Source: Verrucomicrobiota bacterium (GTDB taxonomy: Bacteria; Verrucomicrobiota; Verrucomicrobiia; Opitutales; UBA953). From it: a stretch of 21,518 bases of DNA. A program made the translations under genes and the position numbers. The DNA lies in the NCBI GenBank assembly GCA_004293385.1, contig RDYO01000008.1:1-21518 (forward strand). The letters run 5' to 3'. Under the pieces are notes generated by a model. The model did no database searches, was not told the DNA's origin, and worked only from the letters and a program-made list of their open reading frames with translations. This document shows, in pieces, positions 9,161 to 16,589 of this stretch (position 1 is the first letter of the stretch; each line of letters begins with the position of its first letter).

Positions 9161-9901
9161 ATGGCCGCATCGAGCGAGAAGGGCGTCATCCGGGCGCAGG
9201 CCTTGGCCAAGCATTACGACGCCAAGGTGGCCGTCCAGGACGTCAGCCTGTTCCTGCAGGGAGGCGAGATCGTCGGCCTGCTCGGCCCGAACGGCGCCGG
9301 CAAGACCACCACTTTCTACATGGTCGTCGGGCTGATCCCTTCGACGCATGGCCGCGTCTTCCTCGACGGCCAGAACATCACGGCCGAGCCCATGTGGCGT
9401 CGCGCCCGCGCCGGCGTCGGTTACCTGCCGCAGGAAGCCTCGGTCTTCCGCAAGCTCACCGTCTGGGAGAACGTCATGGCCGTGGTCGAGACCCTCGATC
9501 TCAACGAACGCGAACTCAAGGAGCGGACCGCGGAACAGCTCACCGAACTCGGTCTCGAGAAACTCGCCCGCCAGCCGGCCTTCACCCTTTCCGGCGGCGA
9601 ACGCCGTCGTCTGGAGATCGCCCGGGCCCTGGCCACGCGCCCTCGCTTCCTCCTGATGGACGAGCCGTTCAGCGGCGTCGACCCGATCTCGGTCGCCGAA
9701 GTGCAGTCCATCATCCGTAAGCTGAAGGCCCGAGGCATCGGCATCCTCATCACGGACCATAACGTCCGCGAAACCCTCTCCATCGTCGACCGGGCCTACC
9801 TGATCCACCAGGGCAGGGTGCTGGTCTCCGGGACGCCCGCCGAAATCGTGGACAATCCCGAAAGCCGCCGCCATTATCTGGGCGAAGGTTTCAAACTCTG
9901 A
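9161..9901 (+). CDS. lptB: LPS export ABC transporter ATPase LptB
   Basis: Cytoplasmic ATPase of the LptB2FG complex that extracts lipopolysaccharide from the inner membrane. The 246-residue product has all ABC motifs: Walker A GPNGAGKTT (42-50), Q-loop Gln91 in YLPQEASVF, signature LSGGE (143-147), Walker B FLLMDE with catalytic Glu168, and switch His200. The phrases LPQEASVFRKLTV and FSGVDPISV are characteristic of LptB rather than of amino acid or LivG transporters. It sits between the LptC/LptA-like gene and hprK, with only 5 bp to hprK. lptF and lptG are not in the window. Confidence 0.95.
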   Translation: MAASSEKGVIRAQALAKHYDAKVAVQDVSLFLQGGEIVGLLGPNGAGKTTTFYMVVGLIPSTHGRVFLDGQNITAEPMWRRARAGVGYLPQEASVFRKLTVWENVMAVVETLDLNERELKERTAEQLTELGLEKLARQPAFTLSGGERRRLEIARALATRPRFLLMDEPFSGVDPISVAEVQSIIRKLKARGIGILITDHNVRETLSIVDRAYLIHQGRVLVSGTPAEIVDNPESRRHYLGEGFKL

Positions 9902-9906
9902 CGTCC

Positions 9907-10890
9907 ATGTCCGACCCCGCTCCCGATACCCGCCCCGAATCCGTCTCGGTGCGTGAGTTCCTCTCGTCCTTCCAGGACATGCTCCAGATGGAGCTCCTCG
10001 CCGGCGCCGAGGGTCTCGACAACATGATCGCCGAGAAGTCGCTCAACCGTCCGGCCCTCGCCGTCACCGGTTATTTCAAGGAGTTCGCCTTCAAGCGTCT
10101 CCAGCTTTTCGGCGCGGGTGAGATGGCCTACCTGAGCGACCAGTCCGCGGACGTCCGGGAGAAGCTCCTCGACGACGTCTTCTCCAAGAAGATCCCGGCC
10201 GTGGTGATCTCGCGCGGCCTCGAGGTGGACGAGTTGCTGCTGCGCATCGCCGACCGCCATCGCGTCCCGCTCATCCGCACCCAGCTCAAGTCCAAGGACT
10301 TCTCCGCCGAGGCGACCGTGCTGCTCGAGGAGAAGTTCGCGCCTCGCACCAACATCCACGCCACGCTCGTGGACATCAAGGGCGTCGGCGTGCTCATGCG
10401 CGGCGCTTCCGGCGTCGGCAAGAGCGAATGCGCCCTGGCCCTCATCGAGCGCGGTCATTCCCTCGTCGCCGACGACTACGTCATCGTGACGCTCATCGGC
10501 GACCGCGAACTGCAGGGCACCGCCAAGGACCTGAACCGCGGTTACATGGAGTGCCGTGGCATCGGCATCATCAACGTCGCTTCGATCTTCGGCGTCCGCT
10601 CGGTGCGTCGCGAGAAGCGCGTCGACCTCGTCGTGACTTTCGTGCTCTGGCAGCCGGGCATGGACGAAGAACGTTCGGGTCTCGAGGTGGAGACCTTCGA
10701 GATCCTCGGCCGCAAGGTGCCGCACATGACGATCCCGGTGCGTCCGGGGCGCGACATGGCCCGCCTGGTCGAGGTGGCCGCCTCCGTCCAGGCCCTGCGC
10801 GGCATGGGTCACGACTCCGCCAAGGAATTCAGCGACCGCCTCATCCAGTTCATGGCGAAGGGTAAGTCGGGCAAGGCCGGCGAGGCCTGA
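9907..10890 (+). CDS. hprK: HPr kinase/phosphorylase
   Basis: Bifunctional enzyme that phosphorylates and dephosphorylates the regulatory serine of HPr. The 327-residue product has the variable N-terminal domain (about 14-140) and the C-terminal kinase domain: catalytic His151 in HATLVDI, Walker A GASGVGKS (166-173), the acidic pair Asp189-Asp190, and the family signature MECRGIGIINV (214-224). It is probably co-transcribed with lptB; in proteobacteria hprK is also found downstream of lptB, in a cluster with PTS genes. No HPr or other PTS gene is in this window, so its partner must be encoded elsewhere. The stop is 1 bp from the stop of the convergent orphan gene. Confidence 0.95.
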   Translation: MSDPAPDTRPESVSVREFLSSFQDMLQMELLAGAEGLDNMIAEKSLNRPALAVTGYFKEFAFKRLQLFGAGEMAYLSDQSADVREKLLDDVFSKKIPAVVISRGLEVDELLLRIADRHRVPLIRTQLKSKDFSAEATVLLEEKFAPRTNIHATLVDIKGVGVLMRGASGVGKSECALALIERGHSLVADDYVIVTLIGDRELQGTAKDLNRGYMECRGIGIINVASIFGVRSVRREKRVDLVVTFVLWQPGMDEERSGLEVETFEILGRKVPHMTIPVRPGRDMARLVEVAASVQALRGMGHDSAKEFSDRLIQFMAKGKSGKAGEA

Positions 10891-10891
10891 C

Positions 10892-11551
10892 CTACTTCTT
10901 CTTTCCGTCCCAGCGGCAGTCGGCCATCACGCGGAGGCACACTTCGCGGAGGTCGAACAGCGTAGCTTCGAGGTCGTGCGCCGCTTCGGCCGAGGAGAGA
11001 CGTACGCCCGCGGGTAGTCCGGCCGTGAGGCCGATCGAATAATTGATGGCCCCCAGGGCGCGCTTCATGTGCACGAGCGCGAGGGGCAGGTCGCCGGTGT
11101 CGGTGGCGTTGATCGCCATGATCATCTGATGCTGCCCGTCCCAGAAGGAGTGCATGATGTTGGTCGCCTCGAGCGCGGTGAGCTGCGCGCCGGCGTCGAC
11201 GTTCAGGCGGCGGAAGGACTGCGTGAGCTGGAGCGACAGCGCGCGGGCCACGACGTAGACCGGGTGCTGGTGGATGCAGTAGGGGAGGTCGGGTCCTTCG
11301 TCCTCATCGTCATTCACCTCTTCGGGGCCGTCGCCGGGCGCCCAGTCGGCGTTCTCCCAACCCATCCGGCGGGCGCTGATGTCCAGGCGGTCGGGCAGGT
11401 TCTTGACCTCGTTGTAGTAGGCGAGGAAGCGGCCGACCTCGAGGTCGTTGCGCTGCAGGTAGCCGGACCAGTCGGCCTCGCCCCAAGAGGCGTTGCCGGA
11501 ACCGTCGAAGTCGCCCTGGGGTTGGTCGCCATCGTCCATAGGGTCCATCAT
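10892..11551 (-). CDS. Conserved-looking hypothetical protein, acidic N terminus and helical C terminus
   Basis: I do not recognise this 219-residue protein. Residues 1-90 are rich in Asp, Glu and Gly, with Trp-containing patches (WGEADW, WENADW) and an acidic run at 80-87. Residues 98-212 look like four or five amphipathic helices without a membrane segment; a His-rich spot (CIHQHP) lies at 92-97 and HSFWDGQHQ at 134-142. The tail ends in KKK. No signal peptide is visible, so it is probably cytoplasmic. The longer open frame upstream is trpD shadow. The start at ATG 11551 has a G-run (GGGGGG, about 11 bases upstream) as a possible ribosome site; ATGs at 11548 or 11536 are alternatives. Transcribed divergently from trpD across 78 bp. 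Confidence 0.75.
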   Translation of the reverse strand: MMDPMDDGDQPQGDFDGSGNASWGEADWSGYLQRNDLEVGRFLAYYNEVKNLPDRLDISARRMGWENADWAPGDGPEEVNDDEDEGPDLPYCIHQHPVYVVARALSLQLTQSFRRLNVDAGAQLTALEATNIMHSFWDGQHQMIMAINATDTGDLPLALVHMKRALGAINYSIGLTAGLPAGVRLSSAEAAHDLEATLFDLREVCLRVMADCRWDGKKK

Positions 11552-11595
11552 TGGGTGCTTTCCCCCCGTTGCAAACCCCTTGTGGCGAAAATGCC

Positions 11596-11624
11596 TTGTC
11601 CCGACCGCCCCGAACGTGGCTAAT
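11596..11624 (+). promoter_or_regulatory. Candidate promoter of trpD
   Basis: TTGTCC (11596-11601), 17 bases, GCTAAT (11619-11624, four of six matches to TATAAT), then only 5 bases to the trpD ATG at 11630. This predicts a leaderless transcript. Confidence 0.45.
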
Positions 11625-11629
11625 CCGGC

Positions 11630-12676
11630 ATGGCCCTGGCCCTTCCTGACCTGACCACCGCTTTGTCGGCCGGTCGCGACCTCGCCCCCGCGGAGGCCGC
11701 CGCCGCCGCTTTGGCGATGGCCGACGCCACGGTCACCGATGCGGACAAGGCGGCCTTCCTGCTCGCCTTGGCGCGCAAGGGGGAGACGGCCGCGGAGGTC
11801 ACGGGTTTCGCCCGCACTTACCGAGACCTCGCGCGCCGCGCCGACTTCGGCGACTGGCCGGCTAAGTCGATCGACATCGTGGGCACGGGCGGCGACCGCT
11901 CCGGCAGCTTCAACATCTCCTCCGCCAGCGCGCTCATCGTCGCCGCGGCGGGCGTGCCCGTGCTCAAGCACGGCAACCGCTCGATCACTTCGAAATCCGG
12001 CAGCGCGGATTTCCTCGCCGGCCTGGGCGTCGTGCTCGAGGCCTCGGACGAACAGCTGCTGCGCGGCCTGCGCGAGGCGAACTTCTGCTACCTGTACGCG
12101 CCCGCTTTCCATCCGGCGTTCAAGGCCGTCCTCGGCGTGCGCAAGCAGCTCGCGGAGAGCGGCACCAAGACCGTCTTCAACGTCCTCGGTCCGCTCATCA
12201 ATCCGGCCCGCCCGGCCTACATGGTCGTCGGTGTCTACGACGAGCGCTGGGTCGAGCCCCTCGCGGCGACGCTCGGTGAGCTTGGCGTGAAGCGCGGCCT
12301 CGTCACGCATTCCCGTGCGGGCGGAGGCATGGACGAGATCACCACGGCCGGCGAAGTCCGCGTGCGCGGCTGCGGCGAACTCGCGTCGGTCGACGCGGTC
12401 TGGCTGCCGGGTGACTTCGGTTTCAAGACCTGCGCCGTCGCCGACCTGCGCGGCGGTTCGCCCGAAGAGAACATCGCGATGTTCAGCGACCTGCTCGTGG
12501 GCGGCGTCTCCGACGGCTTGATGGATACCCTTTGTCTCAGCGCGGGCACGGCCCTCTGGGTCGCAGGTCAGGCGGCCGATCCCGCCGCCGGCGCCAAGCG
12601 CGCCCGGGAGATCGTGCTCGGCGGCGAATTACGCGAGGAAGCCCGCCGTCTGCGCGAGGCTTTCCGCGTCGCCTGA
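11630..12676 (+). CDS. trpD: Anthranilate phosphoribosyltransferase
   Basis: Joins anthranilate to phosphoribosyl pyrophosphate in tryptophan synthesis. The 348-residue product shows the family motifs in order: GTGGD (85-89) for the diphosphate, NIS (95-97), KHGNRS (113-118), SGSAD (123-127), anthranilate-binding Arg171 in GVRKQL, FNVLGPLINP (183-192), and the metal-binding acidic pair in GMDEIT (233-238). No other trp gene is present, so trpD stands alone here with its own putative promoter. The stop TGA directly abuts the waaA stop on the other strand. Confidence 0.95.
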   Translation: MALALPDLTTALSAGRDLAPAEAAAAALAMADATVTDADKAAFLLALARKGETAAEVTGFARTYRDLARRADFGDWPAKSIDIVGTGGDRSGSFNISSASALIVAAAGVPVLKHGNRSITSKSGSADFLAGLGVVLEASDEQLLRGLREANFCYLYAPAFHPAFKAVLGVRKQLAESGTKTVFNVLGPLINPARPAYMVVGVYDERWVEPLAATLGELGVKRGLVTHSRAGGGMDEITTAGEVRVRGCGELASVDAVWLPGDFGFKTCAVADLRGGSPEENIAMFSDLLVGGVSDGLMDTLCLSAGTALWVAGQAADPAAGAKRAREIVLGGELREEARRLREAFRVA

Positions 12677-13957
12677 TCAGCGTCCCAGCAGCAGCGCGAG
12701 GGTCCGTTCGGTCGCCCCGCGGTTGCTTTGGTGCCAGGTCGCGGCGCGCTGACCCATCGTCGCGCGCGCATCCGCGTCGCCGAGCAGGCGGGCCAGCAGT
12801 TCGGCCAGACGGGCTTCGTCCGCGGCCTTGAGCGCGGCGCCCGCTTGTTCGAGCCCGCGGGCGATGTCTCGGAAGTTCGTCATGCGCGGACCGTACACGA
12901 TCGCGACGCCGGCGGCGGCGGCTTCGACGGGCGTCTGGCCGCCGTCATGCGGGGCGAGGCTCTTGCCGCAGAAAGCGAGGTCGGCCGCGCGGGTGAGGCG
13001 ACGCAGTTCGCCGGTGGTGTCGGCGAGGTGGACGACGGTGCCGTCGGGCGCGGTCGGCCCGCCGGAGGAGCGTTGATGCCAGTCGAGCCCGCTGGCGCTG
13101 ATCTCCGCGGCGACTTCGGCGCGACGTTCGGAATGCCGGGGCACGAGCAGCAGACGGACGTCCTGGCCGGCGGCGCGCGCCGCACGTACGCCGCGCAGCA
13201 GCAGGGCTTCTTCGCCTTTCCAGGTGGAGGAACCGAGGAGCACCACCGTGCGCGGGTCGGCGCCGAAACCGAGTTCGGCGCGGAGTCGCGCGCGTTCGTC
13301 GGCCGACATCGGCGCATCGCTCGCGACGTCGAACTTGATGTTGCCCGTCAGCGTGGTCGCGAAACCCAGCTCGCGGAAACGGCGGGCGTCTTCTTCGCTG
13401 CCTGCGGCGATCTGCCGGAAGTGGCCGAGCACGTAGCGGGAAAGCTTCCGGAAGCGCCGATGACGCGCGAATGACTTATCGGAGATGCGCCCGTTGATGA
13501 GATAGGCCGGCACGCCGCGGGCGCGCGCCTGGGCGAGGTGCTCCGGCCAGAGCTCGCCTTCGACCAGGATGACGACGTCCGGACGGATGCGGCTCCAGGC
13601 GAGGGCGCTGCAGGGCCAGAGGTCGGCCGGGAAGACGCCGATCGCGTGGGCCACGTCGGCGTACCTTTCCTTCGCCAGCCGGAAGCCCGTGCTCGTGGTA
13701 GTGGTCAGGATGATCTCCGCCTCGCCCGTGGCCTGTAGTTGGCGGAGCAGGGGGCCGATGGCCTCGATTTCCCCGACGGAGACCGCCTGGAGCCAGAAAC
13801 GGCGTTTTCCAGGGGTCTTAGGGCCGGGGGAGGGGAAGAAGCCGAATCTTTGGCTGAAACCCGTGCCATAGCCCCCGCGACGGAGCATCCGCCAGAAATA
13901 GTAGGGGAGGGCCGGGATCAGCAGCAGCGGGAAGAGTATCCGGTAGGCCCAAGACAT
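12677..13957 (-). CDS. waaA: 3-deoxy-D-manno-octulosonic acid transferase
   Basis: Adds Kdo from CMP-Kdo to lipid A precursor at the inner membrane. The 426-residue product is normal length, with an N-terminal membrane anchor (about 7-22), then a GT-B fold. Expected motifs: VSVGEI with catalytic-base Glu63, VEGELWPE (132-139), GNIKFD (205-210), GSSTWKGEE (242-250), PRH (273-275), and GGQTPVEAA near 339-347 for the nucleotide-sugar site. Whether it adds one or more Kdo units cannot be told. The much longer open frame running to 15361 is antisense shadow of rpsB. The ATG at 13957 gives a family-like MSWAYR start. It is consistent with the LPS-export genes nearby. Confidence 0.93.
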   Translation of the reverse strand: MSWAYRILFPLLLIPALPYYFWRMLRRGGYGTGFSQRFGFFPSPGPKTPGKRRFWLQAVSVGEIEAIGPLLRQLQATGEAEIILTTTTSTGFRLAKERYADVAHAIGVFPADLWPCSALAWSRIRPDVVILVEGELWPEHLAQARARGVPAYLINGRISDKSFARHRRFRKLSRYVLGHFRQIAAGSEEDARRFRELGFATTLTGNIKFDVASDAPMSADERARLRAELGFGADPRTVVLLGSSTWKGEEALLLRGVRAARAAGQDVRLLLVPRHSERRAEVAAEISASGLDWHQRSSGGPTAPDGTVVHLADTTGELRRLTRAADLAFCGKSLAPHDGGQTPVEAAAAGVAIVYGPRMTNFRDIARGLEQAGAALKAADEARLAELLARLLGDADARATMGQRAATWHQSNRGATERTLALLLGR

Positions 13958-14185
13958 CGCGTTGCGCCGAACCTGCCGAGGCGGGCTCACCGTGTCAGTT
14001 CCAAAGGAGCCCCTTTCGGTTGATTTTCCCGCTTGCCCCGGGAGGTCAGGGCTGTTTGAACCCACTTTCCACCGTTTGAAGCGACCGCCGATCGCCTCGG
14101 ACATAAAACCAAAAACCCAGTCAGTCATACCTGATCCAATGTCCCCTCCTTCGGCAGGAAAAGGGATACGGAGCCCAAAAATACC
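13958..14185. promoter_or_regulatory. waaA/rpsB divergent spacer with rpsB promoter and leader
   Basis: This 228-bp spacer holds signals for both directions. Possible rpsB promoters are TTGCCC (14034-14039) with TTGAAC 16 bases later, or TTGAAG (14076-14081) with GACATA (14100-14105) 18 bases later. GTTTGAA occurs twice, at 14054 and 14074, exactly 20 bp apart. The 3' part is A-rich and carries a hairpin described separately. I could not pick a waaA promoter. Confidence 0.35.
14142..14166 (+). promoter_or_regulatory. Hairpin in the rpsB leader
   Basis: TCCC (14142-14145) plus TCCT (14147-14150) can pair with AGGA (14156-14159) plus GGGA (14163-14166), around a TCGGC loop and with a small internal loop. 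It ends 20 bases before the rpsB ATG, next to the candidate Shine-Dalgarno GGAG (14170-14173). Ribosomal protein S2 is known to repress rpsB-tsf in E. coli through the leader; a similar role here is inference. Confidence 0.35.
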
Positions 14186-15040
14186 ATGAACATCACAGTC
14201 AAAGACCTCCTCGATGCCGGCGTCCACTTCGGACACCAGACCCGTCGCTGGAATCCCCGCAGCCGTCCGTACATCTTCGACCACCGCAACGGCGTGTCGA
14301 TCATCGACCTCGAGAAGACGCACGCGTGCCTCGCCGCCGCCGCCGCCTTCATCGAAGACAGCGCCGCCAAGGGCAAGGAAGTGCTCTTCGTCGCGACCAA
14401 GCCCCAGGCGCAGGAAGTCGTCCGCCAGGCCGCCAAGTCGACCGGCATGCCCTTCGCCGTGAACCGCTGGCTCGGCGGTACGCTGACCAACTTCGCGACC
14501 ATCAAGCGCTCGCTCGACAAGTACCGCACCTACCTCCGCATGGAGCAGGACGGTTCCCTCGCCAAGATGCACAAGAAGGAAGCCGCCGCCGTGAAGCGCG
14601 AGATGTCGCGTATGGCCCGTAACTTCGAAGGCCTCCTCGAATACCGCGAACTCCCGTCCGCGATGATCGTCGTCGACACCAAGCTCGAAGAGATCGCCGT
14701 CAACGAAGCCGTCCGTCTCGGCATCCCCGTGATCGGCCTCTGCGACTCGAACTCCGACCCGACCCTCCTCAAGTTCCCCGTCCCGGGCAATGACGACGCC
14801 GCCAAGTCCATCCGCCTGGTCGTCGAAGTCCTCACCCAGGCCGTCCAGAACGGTCTCTCCCGCCGCAAGGCCGTGTCCCAGGACCGCAAGACCGTCACCC
14901 CGGTCTCCCGTCAGGACGCCGGCGAGTCCGTCCAGCCCGAAGTGCAGATCTCGGAAGAGCTCCTGAAGGCCAACGAAGGTTCGGAAGCCGTCGAAGGCGC
15001 CGCTCCGGCCAAGCGCCCGGCTCCTCGCAAGTCCAAGTAA
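14186..15040 (+). CDS. rpsB: 30S ribosomal protein S2
   Basis: Structural protein of the small ribosomal subunit. The 284-residue product has the N-terminal signature MNITVKDLLDAGVHFGHQTR, RWLGGTLTNF (94-103), and the C-terminal S2 motif near 186-205 (CDSNSDP, PVPGNDDAAKSI). It is about 40 residues longer than E. coli S2; residues 230-284 form a charged Ala/Pro/Lys-rich tail ending in RKSK, probably flexible. Codon use is strongly biased towards C-ending codons, as expected for high expression. First gene of the classic rpsB-tsf operon, 7 bp before tsf. Confidence 0.98.
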   Translation: MNITVKDLLDAGVHFGHQTRRWNPRSRPYIFDHRNGVSIIDLEKTHACLAAAAAFIEDSAAKGKEVLFVATKPQAQEVVRQAAKSTGMPFAVNRWLGGTLTNFATIKRSLDKYRTYLRMEQDGSLAKMHKKEAAAVKREMSRMARNFEGLLEYRELPSAMIVVDTKLEEIAVNEAVRLGIPVIGLCDSNSDPTLLKFPVPGNDDAAKSIRLVVEVLTQAVQNGLSRRKAVSQDRKTVTPVSRQDAGESVQPEVQISEELLKANEGSEAVEGAAPAKRPAPRKSK

Positions 15041-15047
15041 TCCGACC

Positions 15048-16088
15048 ATGTCCGCTATCACCGCCCAGACGGTCAACGATCTGCGCCAGCGTACCGGCGC
15101 GGGTCTGATGGATTGCAAGAAGGCCCTGACCGAGGCCGCCGGCGACATGGAAAAGGCCGTCGAGATCCTCCGCATCAAGGGTGTCGCCACCCGCAACAAG
15201 AAGGCTGACCGTAAGGCGAGCGAGGGCATCCTCGCCGTCAACGTCTCCGCCGACGGACGCGCCGCGACCCTCCTCGAACTGAACTGCGAGACGGACTTCG
15301 TCGCCAAGAACGAGAACTTCATCGCGCTCGCCAAGGAGCTCGTGGGCCAGGCCGCCGCCAACGGCGCCGATGGTCTCCTCGAGCAGCCTTACCACGCCGA
15401 CAAGTCCCGCAAGGTGAACGATTACCTGAACGATCAGGTGCTCAAGATCGGCGAGAACCTCAAGGTCTCCCGCGTCCTGAAGTTCGAAGCCACCGGCGTG
15501 GGTCGCGTCTCCGCGTACGTCCACACCGGCGCCAAGATCGCCGTCCTCCTCGAACTGGGCCTCAAGACCCAGGCCGCCGCCGCTAACCCGGAAGTCGCCG
15601 AACTGGCCCGCCAGCTCGCGATGCAGGTCGTCGCCAACAACGCCCGCTTCGTCCGCCGCGAAGACGTCTCCGCCGACGTCGTCGCCAAGGAACGCGAGAT
15701 CGCCGCTGAGTTCACGAAGTCCGAAGCCGACAAGGCCATCGACGAAGCCAAGCGCATCGTCGAGGACTACAAGGGCCAGCTCGTCGAGCAGAAGGCCGCC
15801 AACGACGCCGAAGCCATCGCCGAACTCGAGAAGCGTATCGCCGTGGGCGAGAAGCAGGTCATCGCCGCCGAAGGCCGCAAGAAGGGCCAGCTCTCCAACA
15901 TGGAGAAGATCATCTCCGGCCGCGTGGACAAGTTCTTCGCTGACTCCTGCCTCCTCGAACAGGCTTACTTCCGCGATCCCGAGCAGAAGATTCAGGCCCT
16001 CATCGAAGCCGCCAAGGGCAAGGTCGGTGAAGAAGTCTCGATCGTCCGTTTCACCCGCTTCCAGGTGGGTGAGACCGCCGCCGAGTAA
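15048..16088 (+). CDS. tsf: Elongation factor Ts, with enlarged coiled-coil region
   Basis: Nucleotide exchange factor that recycles EF-Tu. The 346-residue product begins with a UBA-like domain (1-55; TGAGLMDCKKAL), followed by the core with CETDFVAKNENF (80-91), whose TDF element inserts into the EF-Tu nucleotide site. A second subdomain follows to about 220, and the C-terminal module ends with VSIVRFTRFQVGE. The region about 225-285 is rich in Glu, Lys and Ala with heptad character and is considerably longer than in E. coli EF-Ts (283 residues in total), so the coiled-coil arm seems extended. Co-transcribed with rpsB and closed by a strong terminator. Confidence 0.97.
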   Translation: MSAITAQTVNDLRQRTGAGLMDCKKALTEAAGDMEKAVEILRIKGVATRNKKADRKASEGILAVNVSADGRAATLLELNCETDFVAKNENFIALAKELVGQAAANGADGLLEQPYHADKSRKVNDYLNDQVLKIGENLKVSRVLKFEATGVGRVSAYVHTGAKIAVLLELGLKTQAAAANPEVAELARQLAMQVVANNARFVRREDVSADVVAKEREIAAEFTKSEADKAIDEAKRIVEDYKGQLVEQKAANDAEAIAELEKRIAVGEKQVIAAEGRKKGQLSNMEKIISGRVDKFFADSCLLEQAYFRDPEQKIQALIEAAKGKVGEEVSIVRFTRFQVGETAAE

Positions 16089-16111
16089 TCAGCGCCGAGC
16101 TTAGGCTCATC

Positions 16112-16144
16112 AAGGCCGGCTGCTGAAAGGCAGCCGGCCTTTTG
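16112..16144 (+). terminator. Rho-independent terminator of rpsB-tsf
   Basis: Perfect 12-bp stem AAGGCCGGCTGC (16112-16123) with GCAGCCGGCCTT (16130-16141), loop TGAAAG, followed by a short T run to 16143. It begins 23 bases after the tsf stop. Confidence 0.9.
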
Positions 16145-16150
16145 CTTGGC

Positions 16151-16180
16151 TTGCACCCAAGGTCGGTGCGGACAGACTGT
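16151..16180 (+). promoter_or_regulatory. Candidate promoter of the DUF983 gene
   Basis: TTGCAC (16151-16156), 16 bases, CAGACT (16173-16178), then 6 bases to the ATG at 16185. It starts just after the tsf terminator, so an independent promoter is needed here. The -10 is weak. Confidence 0.35.
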
Positions 16181-16184
16181 GGGC

Positions 16185-16589
16185 ATGGCTTTCCGCGCGG
16201 ATATCTTCTGGAAATCAGCCTGCGGACGTTGTCCGGACTGCGGTGCGCCGATCCGCGCCGAGGGCGACCAGACGGGGCGTTTCGCGCGCCTCTGGGACAC
16301 GCCCACGCATTGCGCGGGCTGTGGGATGACCCTGCGTCGCAAGGAGGGTTTCTTCCTCGGCGCCATCGTCTGGAACTACGGACTCACCGCCTTCGGCGTG
16401 CTGCCGCTCGTGCTCACCGCCTATCGCCTGGGCTGGCTCGACGGCACCTGGGCCGTGCGCCTCGCCGTGGGCGCGATCTTCGTCGTCCCGCCGCTCATCC
16501 ACGCGTTCGCCTGGCGCCTGTGGATCGGCACCTACTATGGATTCCTATCCGACCAGCTGCCGTCCGGTGGCCGGCGGCTCGACGACTGA
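16185..16589 (+). CDS. DUF983-like zinc-ribbon membrane protein
   Basis: A 134-residue protein with a cytoplasmic zinc ribbon made of Cys16-x2-Cys19 (CPDCG) and Cys43-x2-Cys46 (CAGCG), then two predicted membrane helices (about 58-80 and 89-110) and a short charged tail. This order matches the DUF983 family, whose function is unknown to me. An in-frame ATG at 16146 would overlap the terminator and the putative promoter, so I use 16185. The stop TGA directly abuts the ispA stop on the opposite strand. It lies between translation and isoprenoid genes, which does not suggest a specific job. Confidence 0.8.
   Translation: MAFRADIFWKSACGRCPDCGAPIRAEGDQTGRFARLWDTPTHCAGCGMTLRRKEGFFLGAIVWNYGLTAFGVLPLVLTAYRLGWLDGTWAVRLAVGAIFVVPPLIHAFAWRLWIGTYYGFLSDQLPSGGRRLDD

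Noticed and set aside
14003..14016. AAAGG/CCTTT mini-hairpin as a waaA or rpsB terminator
   Set aside because: Only five pairs, no T run on either strand and no gene ending there.
13958..15361. Upstream part of the 894-codon frame ending in waaA, as a possible fusion protein
   Set aside because: The part beyond 13957 is antisense to rpsB and tsf and has no motif; waaA is complete from its ATG.
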